Below are positions 46,632-60,053 of a stretch of DNA of 64,000 nucleotides, piece by piece (position 1 is the stretch's first letter; each line of letters begins with the position of its first letter). A program made the position numbers and the translations under genes. Below the pieces are notes generated by a model, which did not search any database, had not been told where the DNA came from, and saw only the letters and a program-made list of their open reading frames with translations. Source of the DNA: Acanthacorydalis orientalis (lineage: Eukaryota > Arthropoda > Insecta > Megaloptera > Corydalidae); the NCBI GenBank assembly GCA_034766995.1, contig CM068320.1, forward strand, positions 11,717,687-11,781,686, read 5' to 3'.

Positions 46632-46863
46632 GTATATATATGTATATATATGTATATATATGTATATATATGTATATATATGTATGTGTGTGTATGTGTG
46701 TACATGTGCGTGTATGCTGTATGTGTAACAATCACAACTTTTAAATTTTATTGTAAAATGGTTTTATCAACTTATAAAATTTTTATTTGAAATTTTTTGT
46801 TCAAAATAAATATTCACAGTTTCTAAAATATTTATAAAGTTTTATTTTATTTTTGTTCTTATC

Positions 46864-46919
<56 letters not shown>

Positions 46920-47172
46920 TTGTTTATGAGCAAATAAGGAATGTAAGTAAATATTTGAAATAGTTTAAGTAAACATTTTTCATTAAATTTGAAGATTTAA
47001 AAAATGAAACGAAGAATAAATGATTAAAACTTTCTGAAGCACAATTGCAATGTTTTAAACACGTTTGACGATACACGCACGTGGTCCGCTAATCAAGTAT
47101 GAATAATCCAAAGTTACATACCGCTTGAGAAAAAACTAATAAGGCACTAAGTACGATTAACACAGGCTTCAT
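40859..47172 (-). CDS. Osiris family protein (DUF1676), five-exon gene
   Basis: Exons 47,172-47,122, 44,129-43,930, 42,871-42,669, 42,545-42,331 and 41,011-40,859 join in phase to 273 residues plus stop. Residues 1-17 are a signal peptide ([17 protein letters not shown]). Cys46 and Cys56 form the two-cysteine region ([19 protein letters not shown]). The ARALEEG segment and basic RKKSGGK lead to five consecutive Met (167-171), then a long hydrophobic DUF1676 core (173-213) and a Gly run (214-218). The tail (224-273) is Gly/Ser/Trp-rich ([18 protein letters not shown]) and ends [13 protein letters not shown], a variant of the AQXLAY motif. The family acts in the endomembrane system of cuticle-secreting cells. 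A TATA box and a poly(A) signal frame it. Which Osi paralog it is cannot be settled here. Confidence 0.93.
42076..42129. repeat. (TA)n microsatellite in intron 4
   Basis: Two TA runs split by ACATCA. Confidence 0.95.
42331..42545 (-). CDS. Exon 4 of the 40.9-47.2 kb Osiris gene
   Basis: Acceptor TTATTTTAAAG, donor GGAAAA|GTAAGT, 215 nt, residues 152-223. It carries the Met run, the hydrophobic DUF1676 core and the Gly run. The intron before it is only 123 nt. Confidence 0.94.
42669..42871 (-). CDS. Exon 3 of the 40.9-47.2 kb Osiris gene
   Basis: Acceptor AAATTTTAG, donor GAAGAAG|GTATTA, 203 nt, residues 84-152. It holds the acidic linker and the amphipathic [20 protein letters not shown] segment before the basic stretch. 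Confidence 0.93.
43077..43120. repeat. (TA)n microsatellite in intron 2
   Basis: About 44 bp of TA. Confidence 0.95.
43930..44129 (-). CDS. Exon 2 of the 40.9-47.2 kb Osiris gene
   Basis: Acceptor TTTTTTTATAG, donor GTTAG|GTATGT, 200 nt. It encodes residues 18-83 and two bases of Arg84, with the two-cysteine region and [20 protein letters not shown], a typical Osiris segment. Confidence 0.93.
44845..45036. repeat. Two (TA)n tracts in intron 1
   Basis: TA at 44,845-44,875 and 44,988-45,035, the second after a CTCTCTTTCTCTCG run. Confidence 0.9.
45226..45308 (-). repeat. Dispersed motif, copy 2 (TGAAGATGATGAATAGTCG)
   Basis: Minus strand GCGCCTTGAAGATGATGAAT, then AGTCGTCTAAATGCATAGAA, then GCAATAATGAAAAATGATCA. 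It aligns along its length with the copy at 18,564-18,650. It lies in intron 1 of the five-exon Osiris gene. Confidence 0.5.
46570..46720. repeat. (TA)n with regular TATATG 10-mers, then (TG)n
   Basis: After about 45 bp of TA, the unit GTATATATAT recurs six times in register (46,622-46,680), followed by TGTGTGTATG units. Confidence 0.95.
46868..46917. repeat. (TA)n microsatellite in intron 1
   Basis: About 50 bp of TA, roughly 200 bp from the exon 1 donor. Confidence 0.95.
47122..47172 (-). CDS. Exon 1 of the 40.9-47.2 kb Osiris gene
   Basis: ATG at 47,172-47,170; 17 codons encode exactly the signal peptide, then the donor CAAGCG|GTATGT. Phase 0. Confidence 0.88.
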
Positions 47173-47231
47173 GGCGAATAGAAGTAATTGTTGAATTTTT
47201 TTTAATAGTTTCACTCAATTTGTCACACACC

Positions 47232-47267
47232 ACTATGATTTTAAATGTCAAGTGAACCCCTTTTATA
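47232..47267 (-). promoter_or_regulatory. TATA box and initiator of the five-exon Osiris gene
   Basis: TATAAAAGGGG on the minus strand begins at 47,267. An initiator-like TCATAG has its A at 47,236, 31 bp downstream, which is the usual TATA to start distance. The resulting 5' UTR is about 64 nt. The GGGG next to the TATA box is unusual in this sequence and supports a real core promoter. Confidence 0.6.
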
Positions 47268-47994
47268 TATTTCATGAAATACAAAATACAACACGATTTA
47301 AATCCCCACCTGTCATATTTTTTTCTTCCGCGGGAGAAACTGAATTGCGAGTACAATTGATGTCATCTCATTCTTAATCATAAATATGACCTAATATTTC
47401 TTCTCAGTTCACATAATCAGTATGTGTACGCATTGTAACGATATTTACATCTAATGGTCTTTATGTACTGAAAACATTAACATAAGTGTTGAGCCCAACC
47501 TTGTTAAACATGACCCACTGTAAAAGTTGTATACTTAGTCTATTTGCCTAAAAATCATTTAATTTATACAAATTTCTATAAGAATAGTCAAAATGACCAT
47601 TGCGACGACGATTAGAACTCGAGACGTTGATTTTGAGATACTTGTTTTATTTATTTTAGATAGAATCGCGCTAATAATTATTATTATTTCTAAACACGTA
47701 TTATAATACTTCTTTAACATAATTTAAAACCAATGGAAATGAGGTGAGTTCTCATTATTTTAGAAGTTTGTTTCTCGCCTTCGTTTTAAACCAATTCCAC
47801 TTCAGTTTTTGTATTAATAAAATTGAATTGTTGTTTTACATACACTAATATTATATGTGCATGCACAAAGCACACAATATTCTATATTGGATTACAGTTT
47901 CTTACATAAAATTGCATTTATTTTCAATACAAACAAGGTATGCATAAATCTTTAGTCTTATTCTTGCATATAAGTATATATGTATTAATGTGTA

Positions 47995-48039
<45 letters not shown>

Positions 48040-49269
48040 ATATAATTGTTTTTGTTTCATTTTTACATGAACAGAACATCGCAATTCAGTTAAGTGTTTA
48101 ATTATCGGTACAACTTTTTAACACTTAACAAAACAAAAGTATTTACATATATATATATATATATATTGAATATTTTTATTTAAAAATAGTTGTTTTTAAA
48201 GCAATCAATTCAAAATACACTTTAAAATTTCAAAAAGAATATTAAATTTTCATTTAATTTTTTCCGCGAAAAGTAAAATATAGAATAAAATAATAATCTA
48301 ATAATATGTTATCATATTAATCGATATTTTATATAACCAAATTAAATGTTAACCTAGATACATGAATAAACTAAATTTAAAAATCTAATGTTCTATTCGA
48401 AATTAAATGAACATTGTTTATTAAAAATGTATATAATTTGTAAAAATACTCTAGAAAAAGACAGAGGATCTTAATTAATTTTTCTTACTACATCTAAATA
48501 CACGCCACAAATTACAGTTTTTCTTTTAATTCGAAATGATATTTAAAAAAAATAACTATTTTTAATATAAATGACAGTATTCTTTGTAGGCGGTATATAT
48601 CAAAGATATAATTGTGTTTAAACATTAATTGTACAATAACGTCAATGAATTATTTTGATCCTTTTAAGTCAGATGGTTTTTTATGTCTATTTTTAGCATC
48701 ATTTGTATCATCTTCAAGTAGTTTTATTATATTAATTTTATATTATCTTTGAGTAATACTTGTTCTTGGTGCAAGTACCAAAATTAATCGTAAAATATAA
48801 AAACGTCGTATAATTCAAAAAGATCAAAATCACTAGAACAATATAAAACATTTTTATAAAAAAAATATTTTTATTTAACATCTATGATAAAATATTGAAA
48901 AAGAAGCATCAGTTCAGAATTTACATTTACATTTTGAAGACGAATAAATAAGAAAACTGAAGAGTCTGTAAGTAGGTTATCATGTTTGTATAACACTATG
49001 TAGTTATTAGACTTTATCATCGAAATATAACTCCAAAATATTAGTTATCTAAGAGAATCGCGTTTATTTTCTCCATTTTAGTTCATTGTTTTTGATAAAA
49101 AAAATTAGAGATGTGTATTTAAGTTGTATATGTATAATAATGTTTTTTTCATAAAAAATAATCTCTTTCAGTAATTCTAAAAGAATATACAATGTTCACT
49201 TTTGTTGATTTTGGGCTTCATTTAGTTTTATTATTAAAGAGGGGAAGAAATATATTATGTCACTTACTG

Positions 49270-49340
49270 CTCTCTTGTGGAATTGATATCGAAATCCATA
49301 TAAGCAACAATTAAAATAGCCAGAAATCAACTATTGAACA
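49270..49340 (+). repeat. Dispersed motif, partial copy
   Basis: Plus strand GATATCGAAATCCATATAAG, then CAACAATTAAAAT. It matches the TCGAAATGCGTA..AAGCAACAAT half of the 18.6-kb copy. Confidence 0.4.
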
Positions 49341-49754
49341 TTTATTACCAAAAAAGTCTATTTGTAGACCAGTAATAAATGTATTCCTAAAATTAAATTA
49401 TTGTAGAGTTAAAAATATTATTATGAAAAATTTAACTACCCTTTTTGTGGATATGTGTATCAATTGATATTATCATAATTATCCTTTAGATATCCTAATA
49501 AAAAGACATACAAAATAAATTGAATTAATAATAAAACAAGAGTTATAACTAATACATAATAACATGAAGAGCATAGAGTTTAAAATAGAAATAGACCTAA
49601 CAGATCTGAACAAAAAATGTATAATAGACATTATTGACTAAGACAATAAATAAAATTACTAGAAATCAGAAAATAAATTGAAATTATGATAATACTTTGT
49701 AAATGAGTTCAAAATCGAAATACTGAATCATTTTGATTAAAAGAAGTCTGTATG

Positions 49755-49805
<51 letters not shown>

Positions 49806-52423
49806 GTATGTATATAAAAAAAATATATTTATATAATAGTTTTATACACTAAATATGAAATAATATTTTATATTTACATCAAAAGCATTAAAAGGGTTTA
49901 ATAAATTTTTGCAGCTTTTTCGAAAAAGTACAGTATTTTTATTATAAGAAAATATTGTGTATGTCTTTGTTAAAAAATTATCAAAAAACTGTAACTATCA
50001 ATGTTAATAAAACAATTAAACTTAAACAATAAATAACTTAAAAAGCAAACAAGTACATTTTGTAACTTAATTGTTATTCTAAATACATAAATCCACCAAA
50101 AATACAAACAATAAGTTATTTATTTGAATATTATAAGATTTATGTATTTTCATACAAAAACTATATTTTAAAATTACAATTTTTAAAAAAACTATTTCTC
50201 TTACTATTCTATTTAAAACCTCTAAAAATAAATAAATTACTAACTTCAGAAGTACACATATAATTTATTCGAAGTGATAATTATAATATACTATTATAGT
50301 TTACTTATTTTTAATTATTTAATACTAGAAGATCAAAGAAAATTCCTAATCAAATATTTCTTTGTATATACAAATCAGTCAATTAATCTTAGAATTGAGT
50401 TAAATTAAAATTACAACTCATGGAAAAGTAAATTTATTCAAACTAAATGTAGTATGTATTGATATAAATAATGTTTGAGTTTAAAGAAAACATGCTTACT
50501 TAATTGAAAAACGAATAAAAATCTTCAAAACATAAGTTGAAATACAAAGTCTTAGAATCACTCTAATAGAACGTTTCGAACTAATCTAATATAAAATTTT
50601 GAAAATAATTTTAAAATAATCAAACAGGAATAATAATAGAAAAAAGGTTTATTTACAAAATTGTACATCAAAATAACTAAAGAGAATTTCTTAAAAGTAA
50701 TTTTAAATTTAAATGAAATTGAATTAAAAAATATGAAATAGTTTTTAATGCTAGTTGTTTAAAAATTAAATTATTATTCAAATATTAATTTTATCTCTAA
50801 GTATCAAACCAAATATTGTATTGTTATAAATTAAATCTAATATTTTTCCAAACATTTATTTATTTAAAGAAAATGTGTACCTCACTTACTGAATCAAAGT
50901 TCATTACCAATAAACAATTATTAATTATATTATAATTTATGTAAAACAATAAAAACAGAGACGAACGTGGTAAACTGCTGTGAAAGTATTTTTCATTCAA
51001 AGAGGGATTGTTTTTAGTAAAGCATTTTACATGTTTCGTTGCTAAGAGCATTATAAAATAAATTAAATAAGAAATTAGTAATTTAAATCTATGCTACGCT
51101 TATTCATTGCAAATTTCACAGCTACTCAAAATTAATGACACATTTTCTTTGAATTTCTCATAACTGTATATTCACTATCAGATACCGATATAAGTAAACA
51201 AAGATTACAAACCGAAGAATGCCATTAATTGTATTTTACTAATTATTCTTTTAAATTATCTAACTTTTATTGAAATTTTCTCTTAAGAATGTATAACATT
51301 TCTTAAAATATGCACCTTTTGTAAATGTGTAAATAGTAGTGTTTAATTTACAAATAAATAAATAAGACAATAAATAAGAATGGAAAAATGTACTTCAACA
51401 ACAATCTTAAACGTGAAATTTAAATTAATATAGATACGTATTTTTTTTAAATTTTTACAGTAAAAATAATTAATTTTAATAAATAAATCGTGGTGGATAA
51501 ATAAATAATAATTTGAAGTAACTAATTGAACTATACATTCGATTTTAAAATAATAAATATTTAATCATTTTGTTTTAACTTAGTCTTTAGAAATAAATTA
51601 ATCTGAATAATAGAATCAAATTTCTAATTTATGAATACAATTTTTAAAATTCAAAGAAAGCTCGTAAAAGTCGAATACGTTCTAGGAAATAAAAACGAAA
51701 CTATTTTATTCGTACATATATTATTTCGAATAACTGTTCATGCTCCGCAAAAAATTAAATTATTTAGAATATAAATGCTCTCTTGTGGTTAAAAAAACAC
51801 ATTTTCAAACAAGTGTTTTCGGACAGGCTAAGTAAACAATGGATTTATCTGTAAAACAATTTGTAAATTTAGTTGACATGTTAAATGGCTTTCATATCTA
51901 GACTAAGGATGGGCTTCTATACACACGTTTTTTTTCTTATTTAATGTGTAAAGTATTCAAAATATGCTAAATATTTTTACACTGTACTATGATTTTGTAA
52001 GCTAATCATATATAATCACTTTTTTTAAAATATTAATCACAATATAAAAGGATATATTTATCATAATAATATCGACATTCTTAAAAATTTTTAATTTTCA
52101 TCTTTTTAGGTCGCAACCATATTAATAAACTAAGAAAATATTTTACAAAAATGTTTAACATATTCAATTACTTCATTTATAATTAATTGTGCATGTAGAT
52201 CATTTATATTTTAGACATACAGTTTACATTCTTATCAAAATAGAACACCAATGTTAACTAATAAAATTGGTAAATGTTAAATAATGCCACTAAATTGAAA
52301 AACGGCATGTACTGAATAATACATGTTTTAAAAAGAATCATGATATAAATGTTAAATTGGAAATATTTATTTTTAGATAACATAAGTTTCAATATATGAA
52401 CATAAAAATCACAAAAATGTGTG

Positions 52424-52618
<195 letters not shown>

Positions 52619-52732
52619 ATGTAAATTTCATTCATAAACAACACGTTATTATTAAATTAATAAAATATTAAATTACAATAAATCAGTTTCCTTAACGTTA
52701 ATATTTTTTTCTAAATCAAACTCTTTCTTATC

Positions 52733-53175
52733 CAGGCCCGTTATCAAGTAGGACAGGGGGGATATTGCTCCTCTGGTTGCTCCGTCCTCTCATCCTAACA
52801 AAATCTTCGATTTAGGAGATTTGAGAATCATTGGAAGAATCTTCATAATAGGTTTACCTTGATGAAAAACGTTTCTAGGTGTGAAAAAGCGCACTTCCAC
52901 CGACAACGCTGAAATTATAATTATATTAAATTATTACCTTAAATCGAGAAAACCTTCATTGTAATTTTTAAAGAGTTGTAATTTGTTTTAATAAATTATT
53001 ACATTATAATAACTCAATTAATTACATAAGATGAATTATGTACTTCTTTTTTAATACTAAAATTTTCCAAAATAACTGGGTTTTGTATATAGATTTGGTT
53101 CTAGGTATGAGGTTAAACCATTTTGATTTTAAAAAAGTCTACGGCCTCTAATATGACGGTCTGACTACGGGTCTG
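52733..53175. mobile_element. hAT-like MITE, 443 bp
   Basis: Left end CAGGCCCGTTATC; reverse-complemented right end CAGACCCGTAGTC, 10 of 13 identical. Flanking 8-mers TTCTTATC (52,725-52,732) and TACCTATC (53,176-53,183) agree at six of eight positions, as expected for an old hAT target duplication. The left subterminal part is G-rich (GGACAGGGGGGATATTGC), a feature of several hAT MITEs. No coding capacity. Confidence 0.65.
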
Positions 53176-53183
53176 TACCTATC

Positions 53184-53517
53184 GCAACTCACCATTTTAG
53201 ACTATTGTTGCAAACATATATACAAAAGTTAATAACTAATCGAAGGTGGCTGATTGTAATTTCATTCAAGATTGTATTCCTGTATTTAAAACAGAATGTT
53301 AACTCACATTATTTCTACATTTACAACAGAATGAAATCTTTCAGTTGTAATTGTTTTACTTGTCAAATGAATAGTCAGTTTATCAATCCAAAAAAAAAAC
53401 AAATATTAATATCATATCAAATTATTCTAAAAATAAATTCAACTCCGTCAGAAGTCGAAAATATGTAAATAAATTAATAAATTATTTACATAATATGCGA
53501 ATGCAAGGAGTAATATT

Positions 53518-53589
<72 letters not shown>

Positions 53590-54259
53590 ATTTAAACAAA
53601 AGCAACACGATTCGTCTTAAACACATTTTTAAGTTGGAGTATCCCAAATAAAATATTTGAAGAACGCGATGGAACAATTCAAAGAAGAAAACATGCAAAT
53701 GTGCAGCATGTTCAGAAGTAGTATGATGTATGTAGCATGTGCAGAATTTAATCAAAGAATAACTTTCTTTAGTACTGCTTAAAACTAAATTATACAGCCA
53801 TTGTGAGAATTTACAATTTTTCATAGAGATGTTAATGCCTTAAAAGAACTATATTTCTGCTGCTGAAGCAACTACGTTCTTCAGTGAAAACTTGTAAAAA
53901 TAGGTTATAGAAAGGGAATAGTAAAAAAAATGTCTTATTGTCAGAAATTGAGTATTTATTCTAAATACTTCTGTCTTAATCACATGTACTAAAATAATTA
54001 CTCTTAATAATTCATTATTAAAAATATATTAATTTTGATATTCAATTTAAAATCAATATATCATGTCTGATTAACTGATTAATATTAAATATATTAAAAG
54101 TTAAAAATATTGAAATTCTCACAACTAAGAAGGTATTCCGTTCATATTTATTCATTAACTTCAATCAAAATTGAAGATTGTTTTCTTTTCATTTATCTCC
54201 ATACATACCAATGTGCAAACAATGTATACACATACATACATAACAACATTGAAATATAT

Positions 54260-54293
<34 letters not shown>

Positions 54294-54779
54294 ATATATA
54301 CATACATACATAAAGTATATATGTACGTATGCATTATTTCATAAAAAGCACATCTAAATTTGAACTACATTGTTATGGTCGTAACGTATTTATAATCAGA
54401 GATATAATAATAAATTCAACTGTTTACTATAATTCATTTAAATATTTGAATCATCTGTTGATGTTATTATTATTTATATTCTAACATATCCATATTCATC
54501 TGAGATTAATTTCGGTCAAATATAATAAATTCATACGATCTATAAACAAGAGTAGGTTGCAGATAACAATGGACACCAGATCCTTTTTCGTCAAATGATT
54601 CATCAACTAATTTAATAATTTAAATACAATTGTAACGCGTGACAAATTATTCGTAACAGAAATCGAATAATACATGTATCTTATATGAGATACGGAAACT
54701 ATTTCATTTGCAGTTTCTAGAGCAAACATGTGTATGAATATCTCTTGCCAGGTTTTACAAAGTAATAACATTATATATG

Positions 54780-54833
<54 letters not shown>

Positions 54834-54972
54834 CATATACATATACATATGTATATACTTAATAATAATAAAAATTGAAAATAATCATTCAAAGATTTTT
54901 TTATATTTTGTTATAAATATTTTAAATATACATAGCTGCTATATACATATGAACTAGCTGCTGGTTTCAACA

Positions 54973-55024
<52 letters not shown>

Positions 55025-55058
55025 AATATATATATATATATATAATATAAATATGGTG

Positions 55059-55100
<42 letters not shown>

Positions 55101-55167
55101 TATATATATATATATCTTTATATATATATATATATATATGTTTATATATATATATATATATATGTCG

Positions 55168-55215
<48 letters not shown>

Positions 55216-55280
55216 ATTATATACATACATATATGTTTATATATATATATATATATGTTTATATATATATATATATATAT

Positions 55281-55366
<86 letters not shown>

Positions 55367-55872
55367 ATATATGTATATATATATATATACAAAAATATAC
55401 AATATACTAAATTAAGAAAATTATAATTACAATTTAATTTATAAATACATATTACAATTTAATGTGCTAAGAAAAAATAATAATAATTGACTTAATAATA
55501 AAAAATAATAAAAACAGAATTTATAAATAAAAGTCTATAAGAAAAGTTGTTTGAAATTGTTATTTAAAAGACTGTCAATTTTTATAATTTAGGATAAAAT
55601 AAAATGTATTTCTTATATTGTTTCATTGATATGTAAATAAATTACATTATAAACCACATTTAGGTGAGGTTATTACAACACTATTGAATTTGAAATCAGA
55701 TTTTATCATTTTATTTTTATAAACATTTTTATTTATGTAAAAAATTTATAAATCACTCTTCAATATGTAAAGTGTTTCGAGTAAAATTAAATGTTTCTCT
55801 TTCATTTAGTTTATAATTAAAGAAATAAAATCAAAGTATATAAAAATATTGTGTGTATGTATATATATATAA
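53184..55872. other. Gene-free AT-rich stretch
   Basis: (TA)n at 53,523-53,582, 54,260-54,302, 54,773-54,855 and the large array at 54,971-55,390. An 87-codon open frame at 53,205-53,468 (+) resembles nothing known and is of a length expected by chance. Confidence 0.5.
54971..55390. repeat. Largest (TA)n array, with TATATGTTTATATA units
   Basis: About 420 bp. TA runs are separated by TATATGTTTATATA units (near 55,096, 55,138, 55,233, 55,255, 55,279, 55,315) and one TATGTCGTTATA. The spacing between units varies, so it looks like an array with secondary slippage. Confidence 0.95.
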
Positions 55873-56125
55873 TCAAAATTATCCACAAAAACCAACAATG
55901 TTACAAAAAAGAATATATCTTCGGTGTTTTTATAGATATACTACATATATATAAATTGATTAAGTTGCGATATATATGTGATAATCATTATATGGACATA
56001 ACGAGTTTAAAAAAATATAGTTATTATTTCATTCGTTTCATATATAGGCTGATAATTAACTAATGAGCGAGCGTAGTAAGCCTAGGAGTTTGGTCAACGC
56101 AGTGAGCAGGGGGCGAAGACCCTTA

Positions 56126-56126
<1 letters not shown>
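55873..56126 (+). mobile_element. Non-autonomous Helitron-like element, copy 2
   Basis: Begins A|TCAAAATTATCCACAAAA and ends in AGGGGGCGAAGACCCTTAA next to T. Relative to copy 1 (7.6 kb) the CTAG end is changed to CTTA. It shares the TTCGTTTCATATATAGGC middle, GATAATTAACTA and a GAGCGAGCGTAGTAAGCC block. An open frame across it is not a gene. Confidence 0.6.
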
Positions 56127-56156
<30 letters not shown>

Positions 56157-56298
56157 ATAGTACTGGAGACAAGAAATTACTTATCAAACATGTATAAAAT
56201 ATAAACATTATTCTTAATTTTAACATAATTCCTTCTCATTAACACATTAATTTAAACAGTATTTGTTACAAAGATAAAAATATTTTTTTAGTTACAAT

Positions 56299-56346
<48 letters not shown>

Positions 56347-57598
56347 GTATATATATGTATACAAACACATTTATTCATCTGTAAATACAATTTTTTTTAT
56401 ATTACTTTGCTTCAAAAAATCCGTATAACACACCTTTAATATATTGTTTAAACAAATGATTCGACCAGTAAATACACAAGTTCATTTTTTTAATTGACGA
56501 CTTTCAAATATGTTTTTTTTTTATATTTAATCAAATATTTAAATTTATAACATGTAGATCAATGTGTAAATGTATATTTAATATATTGAAGCCACAAATT
56601 ATTTAACACCTAAATAATTTAATATACAAATATTATTACTGTCAACTTTTAGTTCATTTTGATATTACTACTTGTATTAATGTTTGACGTCAATTTGTTG
56701 TTTGCATTCACTTTTCTGCATAATAAAGTGCTTTATAATCGTAAAACGTATTCATTTTCGTTTCGATGCATTTCTAAAAAAAATATTATATAAGATTTTA
56801 AAATTCACACATACATATTATTACTTTACATAATTAAGTAGTCATTTAAGTTTCACTTTATTATAATTATTGAATATGCGAATATTTTATCTGAAATTAA
56901 AAACATATTACTGTTTAATTTAAATCTAGTTATAAGTATAAAGATAATTGAATTCTATAAAATGTTTGTTCATTTTTAATCTTTATATAAAAATCCTTTT
57001 AAATAATTTAAAAACTTTTCACAGCAAAAAAATTATTATACTTTTAATTAAAATCAAAATTATTTAAAATATCTAGTACAGATAATACAATAATAAACCT
57101 CTTATTTCATACCCGATTAATATTTTTTCTCGAATATTAGAGAATTTTAACAAATGAAACATATGTTATATTGTAAAGGAATAGGGTTCTCTTTCATTTT
57201 CTTTAATAATGAATTTATATGTAGTATAAAATTAAAAAACTATTAATAATCATAATTGTCAACCGTTACGTAATTGATTATATTTAATAACTATAATTAT
57301 AGTAGCTATGTTTCTTTTCATATTCAAACATTAAAAATAAAAATATATTACATTACTTAATTTTTTACTTACTTTACCACTATTACTTAGTTTACTATAA
57401 TTATCAGCTGCCTTATAACAATTTATAAAATATACTAGTACAATATTTATTTATATTCTATAAACTATGATAAACATTCTTCGTTTAAAATAAAAAAAAT
57501 CATCGTACAATTATTATAAAAAATCTTCTTTTAAAAAACTATTGAGTTTTGTTGACCATTAACAATTTCTAATCGTATGTAATTCAGTACTCAAGATT

Positions 57599-57646
57599 AT
57601 ATATATATATATATATATGCACATGTATGTATATATATATATTTAC

Positions 57647-57710
<64 letters not shown>
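57599..57710. repeat. (TA)n/(TG)n microsatellite
   Basis: About 110 bp of TA with GCACATGTATG and ACATATATATACA interruptions. Confidence 0.95.
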
Positions 57711-58068
57711 AAGTTTGAGAGAGAAATTTACATATTATGGGAGAAGTTGGAAAATTTCCTACTAATGATATTCCTTTCTGTCGTAAACAATAACTAAACG
57801 AAACATTTCAAGCCTCTAAATTCCAATATATTCAGATTTATCTGTAATACTAACACTCTTTTTGAAGGGTAGAAAATCTTTGAGAATAATTTTCTTTCCC
57901 ATGAAGCGAGAATTATTTCTCAAAACAGATAAACTACTTCATAAGACAATGACCTAGGATGCAGAAAGCAACGAGTTGACTGAGGATCATCAGACTACTC
58001 AAGAAATTGCAGTTAATTAGAAATACAACAATCACTTTAGGAATTAATATCCGTAAGATCATATGCGA

Positions 58069-58117
<49 letters not shown>

Positions 58118-59289
58118 TAAATAGATAGATATATAAATAGATAGATAGATAGAGCAGATAGAGAGGGAGAGTAAAATTAACAGCTATATTAGTTACATTT
58201 AAATGAGGCTAAAGTATCATCTAATAAGTTCCAGTCTAAGTTTGTGACATATATAATATCTTTTAGTAAAGTAAACCATTGTTAACAATATCTTCAAAGG
58301 TTAAATCATAAAACATTCTAAAATAACACGAATAAAACATAGTCACTTTCGAAAAATAAGTACTTTATAATACAAGGTATATTAATCTAAATAAATTAAA
58401 ATAAAAAAATGTTTCCATTGAAATTCAAATAAAACTCAACCTTTTTTGTCACTAAAATTAAATTATAAGAATGCTTACTTAAAATTCTTGAAATTATTAG
58501 CGTTTTAGTAATACAAATATCAAAAAAGCATTCTAAATTTTAAAAGGTATTGGCATATAAGTGTAATTATATCAATGAGTATTGTATACATATACATTTT
58601 TATATATATATATATATACATACATATACATGCGTGTGTGTATGTTGTCCCATTAGAGCTCTGTAAAATGTATAAGTTTCATTTTAATGAATGCGATTTT
58701 TATCAAACTAATTTATTTTAAAGTACTGACTCCAGAAATGTCCTTAAATTCTACCAAGAACTCTCAAATAATTAAAATTAATTTAATAAATATATTAAAT
58801 TTTAAATAGTTTTAGTTTAAAAACTAATGAAAGCAATAAATCAAAATATATTGTAATAATGAAATATTTCAATAAAAACAAGCAGAATAAAAAACGTGTA
58901 TATATTACTCTGTTTTATTATATTTTATTATTTAACTCATTAAAGTTTCGGAATTTTAAATTAATAGGATATATCAATATTGAAGAAACATTTGAAATAA
59001 TATAATATCGAATAGTTGCAAATAAACATTTGATAATTTTTTGAATTTCAATTGAAGATTTAACTCATACTCAAGATTTTACTCATCATTTTACTCTACA
59101 AGATTTTACACATATTATTAAAAAATGAAATAATGCAAAGTAAATATTAAACTTATATTCTTGAAACATATTTTGATAATCATGCATATCTTTTGAAATA
59201 TATTTATACAAATTGTAACATAAATCAAACTTCCACACAAAAGTGCTTAAAAGTAAATTCTCTGATAATTAATTATTAAAAAAATTATG

Positions 59290-59325
<36 letters not shown>

Positions 59326-59374
59326 CATACATATATATATATATATATACAAATAATTTTTGATATCTTTAAAA

Positions 59375-59642
59375 GTTTAAAAGTGAAACCATTTGCTAAA
59401 AAAATAACAATTTATTTACTGAGTGAATATGTAAAAAAAATACTGAAAATATTTTCTGTAAACAAATAATTAAAAACCTACTAAAATTAGTTTAAGACAC
59501 TTAAAACCGATCTAATCAAAGTTCTGAAAAAAATACACTAGGAAATTCAATGCTATTTAAAAAAATATAGTAATATCAACACAATGAAAAGTTCTCATAT
59601 GAATATTATATATATTTGAAAACATTTCTTTGTATTTATTAA

Positions 59643-59698
<56 letters not shown>

Positions 59699-59995
59699 TA
59701 ATTGTATGCAACTAGATATACATTTGAGTATAAATTCATACAATACTAAATTTCTAGTTTAAATTTATATATAAACGTTTATATATTTTTTGAAAATTAT
59801 AATGTGAAAACGCTGTTTTAATTATGAAACAATGATATAGTTCAACTCACAACGAAATGGAAAATTGTTATATTAAGTATACATGTTTTTTATTGGTTAA
59901 ATCAGTTTCAATTATATATTTATTTATATTATTTGTTAATAAGTTATTAAAGTTTTGTGAAAATTCTGCCATTGATATAATATATATTAATTCGA

Positions 59996-60053
<58 letters not shown>

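Noticed and set aside
48655..48725. Short minus-strand frame ending KKPSDLKGSK, first taken as a possible last exon
   Set aside because: No convincing acceptor site before it, and its DNA resembles the TGAAGATGA dispersed motif.
53205..53468. 87-codon plus-strand open frame beside the hAT-like MITE
   Set aside because: Low-complexity, AT-driven composition, no homology recognised, chance length.
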